Below, one piece after another: positions 61,549 through 64,000 of a stretch of DNA of 64,000 bases. The notes under the pieces are model-generated. The model was not told where the DNA came from. It saw only the letters and a program-made list of their open reading frames with translations, and searched no databases. Both the position numbers and the translations under genes were made by a program. The stretch's first letter is position 1. Each line of letters starts with the position of its first letter. Source of the stretch: Lepidodermella squamata (taxonomy: Eukaryota; Gastrotricha); assembly GCA_047495785.1 (NCBI GenBank), contig JBLDXI010000038.1:310001-374000 (forward strand), read 5' to 3'.

Positions 61549-61854
61549 TCATTTTTACTTCGTCTTATGGTGATTTGTTCAATGTTGCCCATTTTGAAAC
61601 AAGCCTTTCCATCTCAAATGAAAACTGCGAGACATATTGAAATTTTGAATAAAAAAACATTTTTCAATTTACTGTTGCAAGTATTAATTTTCAAATTTCG
61701 TTGGTCTGAAAACAATTGAACACTTGGATGACATTGATGCTTTTATTTAGCAGCTGATACAAATTTTTTAAATATACCAATCAACTAGTCGAAGAATATC
61801 AATTCTTAAAAGCTGAAGGTGAAAAAATAAAGCCAGTCAATAAGTATTCTGAGT
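61549..61854. other. convergent 3' intergenic region
   Basis: Holds the CPSF4 3' UTR, with AATAAA near 61648, and the CFAP157 3' end. Confidence 0.5.
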
Positions 61855-63692
61855 TTAATAGTCGCTGTTCAAACTGGTTCGAACCGGCGGCAGAATCGTG
61901 CCACTGCTACCCATGAATGATGGCTGATGAGCAGTCGGGTGGGCATGATCGAATTGAGATTGAGATTGGGGTTGCGTACCTTCGAGATCTGCGCGGCGAA
62001 CGTGTCCAATCAGCTGGAAACGAGCCCGCCTTGAAAGACCGTCCATCGCCTTAATCTTACTGGCCATCGATGGCGGTTGCTTGGCTGGAATCTTACCACC
62101 AAGGAGATAGCTAGGCAGATCCACGGTCGGTGGGCTGAGGTCCCGAGGCACAAAGCCTAGATCACCCGGCTTATAGTGAGGCAGAACCGCGGCTAATTCA
62201 GGCAAGTTTCCAGTCCTGAGGTACGCAGACTGAGCACGGCTAGTTGGGCTAGCCATTGACATGGATCGCGTAGTTGCTTCAGTTCCCCAAGCTGTAGGTG
62301 GCGGCATCCGCTTGATGTTATCAAATTGCGGGCCTAACTTCAGGTCAGCGGCAGTGCCAAGAACTTGCATCAAACTGAAGAGCAGAGAATTTCTTGACTC
62401 AGTTGCTCGCATTTGAACTGCCTCGTCGCTGAGACCAGCGAGCGGCTCGGAAAGAACAGACGACACGCTATCAGCGCATTGACGTAGGACAGATCTAAGC
62501 CTGTCAGCAATAACTCGCTCATCGGCTAGTTGCCTCTGAGTTTCTGCCAGCTGACCGCACACTGACTCATGCCTATCCAGCAGCTCTTCCATCTTTTCAC
62601 GTACACCCGAAACTTGATCTGTGAGGACTTCGCGGTCTTTTTGAATCTCTTCTAGCGAAGCAATCTTCTGTTGAGCGTCCTTGAGGGAAAACTCCATATC
62701 CTTGCAACGCTCGGTCATCATTTGGAGGACCTCGGCACCACCTGCCAGTTTTCGTGCCATCAATTTTTCCTGCTCTTCCAAAATTCCAATCTTCCGCTTG
62801 TGCTCCTTCTCTTTTTGCCTCAAATCGTCGTTTTCGGACACGAGCTCTAGTGCTTTATCACTGAGTTTCTTAAGCTGCTCTTGCATAGCAACGTTTTCAC
62901 GAATCGTTCGTTTCGTGGTTTCAGCCATTTGTTTGTTTGAGACCCGGCGGAATTCTGCAGCCATTTCGTTCACTTTGACTGAAATTTCATTCTTCAATCT
63001 GTTTTTATCTTCGACGTTCTTGCGTTCAAGCAAATAGATGACTTCTTTCTGATGTTCTTCCTGGCGTTTCAAGTCATCCAATAACCGCTTGTTTTCGCGT
63101 TCATGCTCCTCGCGCTTAACCTAAAATTGTTCATATGCTTCATGAAATCCCTCGATTATTTAATCGAACCGTACCTTGAATTCTTCGAGGGCGTCCAGGT
63201 TATTTTTAAGCACCGTGTTCTCGTGAGTGAGCCGACTGACGTCTTCTGAATTTTTCTTACGCATCTCGGCCAGCTGCTTTTCATAATTTTCTTTTTCTGT
63301 ATCGCGCTCCTGTTTGACACCGACGATTCGATCCAATAAATCAGTGATCTCATTTTCTGAAGAAAACATGCCGTCATGTGAATATTGGTTGTCAAAAGAT
63401 GCTTACCCTTTTGAACCAATGCCGTTTTGTAGTGTTCGATGCGTTCCTTCATCTCATCTTTTAGCAGATGAATCGAGTCGACTTCACCTTTCCGGCCAAC
63501 TTCAAGTTCATAGCATTTTTCTTGATAGCGGCCAAGCTGTTTCTCCAAATCTCGAACCTGAACGAGAAAGTATTCACGGGTGTTCTCCGGTGGCGGCTTT
63601 TCGAGCTCAGTTTCCAAGACTGGGTCCTGCTTTTCCTTCTTTTTCTTGCCCTTTTTATCACCCGCCGACTTTTTTGCCTTTTTCGGCGGCAT
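61855..63692 (-). CDS. CFAP157: cilia- and flagella-associated protein 157
   Basis: Three exons (63692-63407, 63356-63175, 63120-61855) give 1,734 nt, 577 residues. CFAP157 is a coiled-coil protein of motile cilia and sperm flagella needed for normal axoneme assembly in vertebrates. A Lys-rich start (MPPKKAKKSAGDKKGKKKKE) precedes REYFLVQVRDLEKQLGRYQE and long coiled coils (LTHENTVLKNNLDALEEFK; NRLKNEISVKVNEMAAEFRR). The diagnostic C-terminal motif YKPGDLGFVPRDLSPPT is present. Length is similar to the family norm. Confidence 0.92.
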
Positions 63693-63814
63693 TTCTTATT
63701 TGATGTAACACTATAACAAACAGTATAATGGCATTTATAAGCAATAAAAATACCTATGAAAATGTTTCTGTTGGCAAATTTTCTATGCGGAGATTATAAA
63801 GAAACCGCCCAGAT

Positions 63815-64000
63815 ATGGCATTCTATGCTATCGCATCCATGAAAGTCTCGACTGAAGAAGCAAGTAGAGAGGAAACCCAGAGATTTGTGATGTTTTCCAA
63901 GCTTCATATATTGAGACTTGAAACGTCAGTTTACGTCTACAGTCACATCGTTTATTACGGCTTGCTTTTCAGAGAAAGATGCGCAGCTAGCCAACTAATG
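63815..64000 (+). CDS. possible 5' end of a gene running off the right edge
   Basis: From ATG 63815 a frame stays open for 62 codons to the edge (MAFYAIASMKVSTEEASREE...). It is divergent from CFAP157. No domain is recognised, and TTGCTTTTCAG at about 63963-63973 could instead be a splice acceptor for an exon starting near 63974. Confidence 0.3.
   Translation, partial: MAFYAIASMKVSTEEASREETQRFVMFSKLHILRLETSVYVYSHIVYYGLLFRERCAASQLM

Overview
The window is nuclear DNA from an animal with a compact genome. Evidence for this is the short GT-AG introns (mostly 45-200 nt), closely packed genes on both strands, AATAAA sites, and conserved metazoan families: alpha-2-macroglobulin/TEP, TRPM, claudin-like, FIH-1, casein kinase 1 delta/epsilon, BBS9, CP110, tektin-4 and CFAP157. 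The four cilium/centriole genes mean that cilia or flagellated sperm are retained. I cannot assign a phylum; a small-genome invertebrate bilaterian fits best. All gene models were spliced by hand from the sequence. For many of them the exon lengths sum to an exact multiple of three.

Layout. 1-184 holds the 3' end of an unidentified + strand gene. 185-1765 carries repeats (heptamer array, 60-bp foldback, possible Penelope-type remnant). 1766-2875 (-) is an intronless O-methyltransferase-like gene. 3025-3581 is a MITE-like element. 4314-10023 and 11954-17691 (+) are two tandem thioester proteins of the alpha-2-macroglobulin family, with two small unknown genes on the - strand between them. Then follow tektin-4 (-), CP110 (+, with a LINE piece in an intron), a claudin-like tetraspan (-), 2.2 kb without recognisable genes, casein kinase 1 (-), a LINE fragment, BBS9 (+), a RING-FLYWCH fusion (-), a foldback element, a TRPM channel (-), FIH-1/HIF1AN (-), a glycine-rich RRM/zinc-knuckle protein (+), SEC24 (+), a non-coding snoRNA host gene (+), GGA (+), ERI2 (+), PDAP1 (+), CPSF4/CPSF30 (+) and CFAP157 (-). 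A possible new gene runs off the right edge.

The most interesting system is the non-coding gene at about 52.0-55.3 kb. It has about 15 tiny exons (44-62 nt) separated by about 180-nt introns, and nearly every intron carries one box H/ACA-type RNA of about 125-140 nt. There are 13 candidates in four families: A x6, B x3, C x3, D x1. Hairpins, H and ACA boxes are visible, one stem shows compensatory base changes between copies, and whole exon-plus-intron modules have been duplicated. This is a multi-snoRNA host gene of the UHG/GAS5 type that grew by local duplication.

The second notable system is in the downstream alpha-2-macroglobulin gene. Two adjacent exons with identical splice phases both encode a bait region ending in the same motif, so alternative splicing would give one inhibitor two protease baits.
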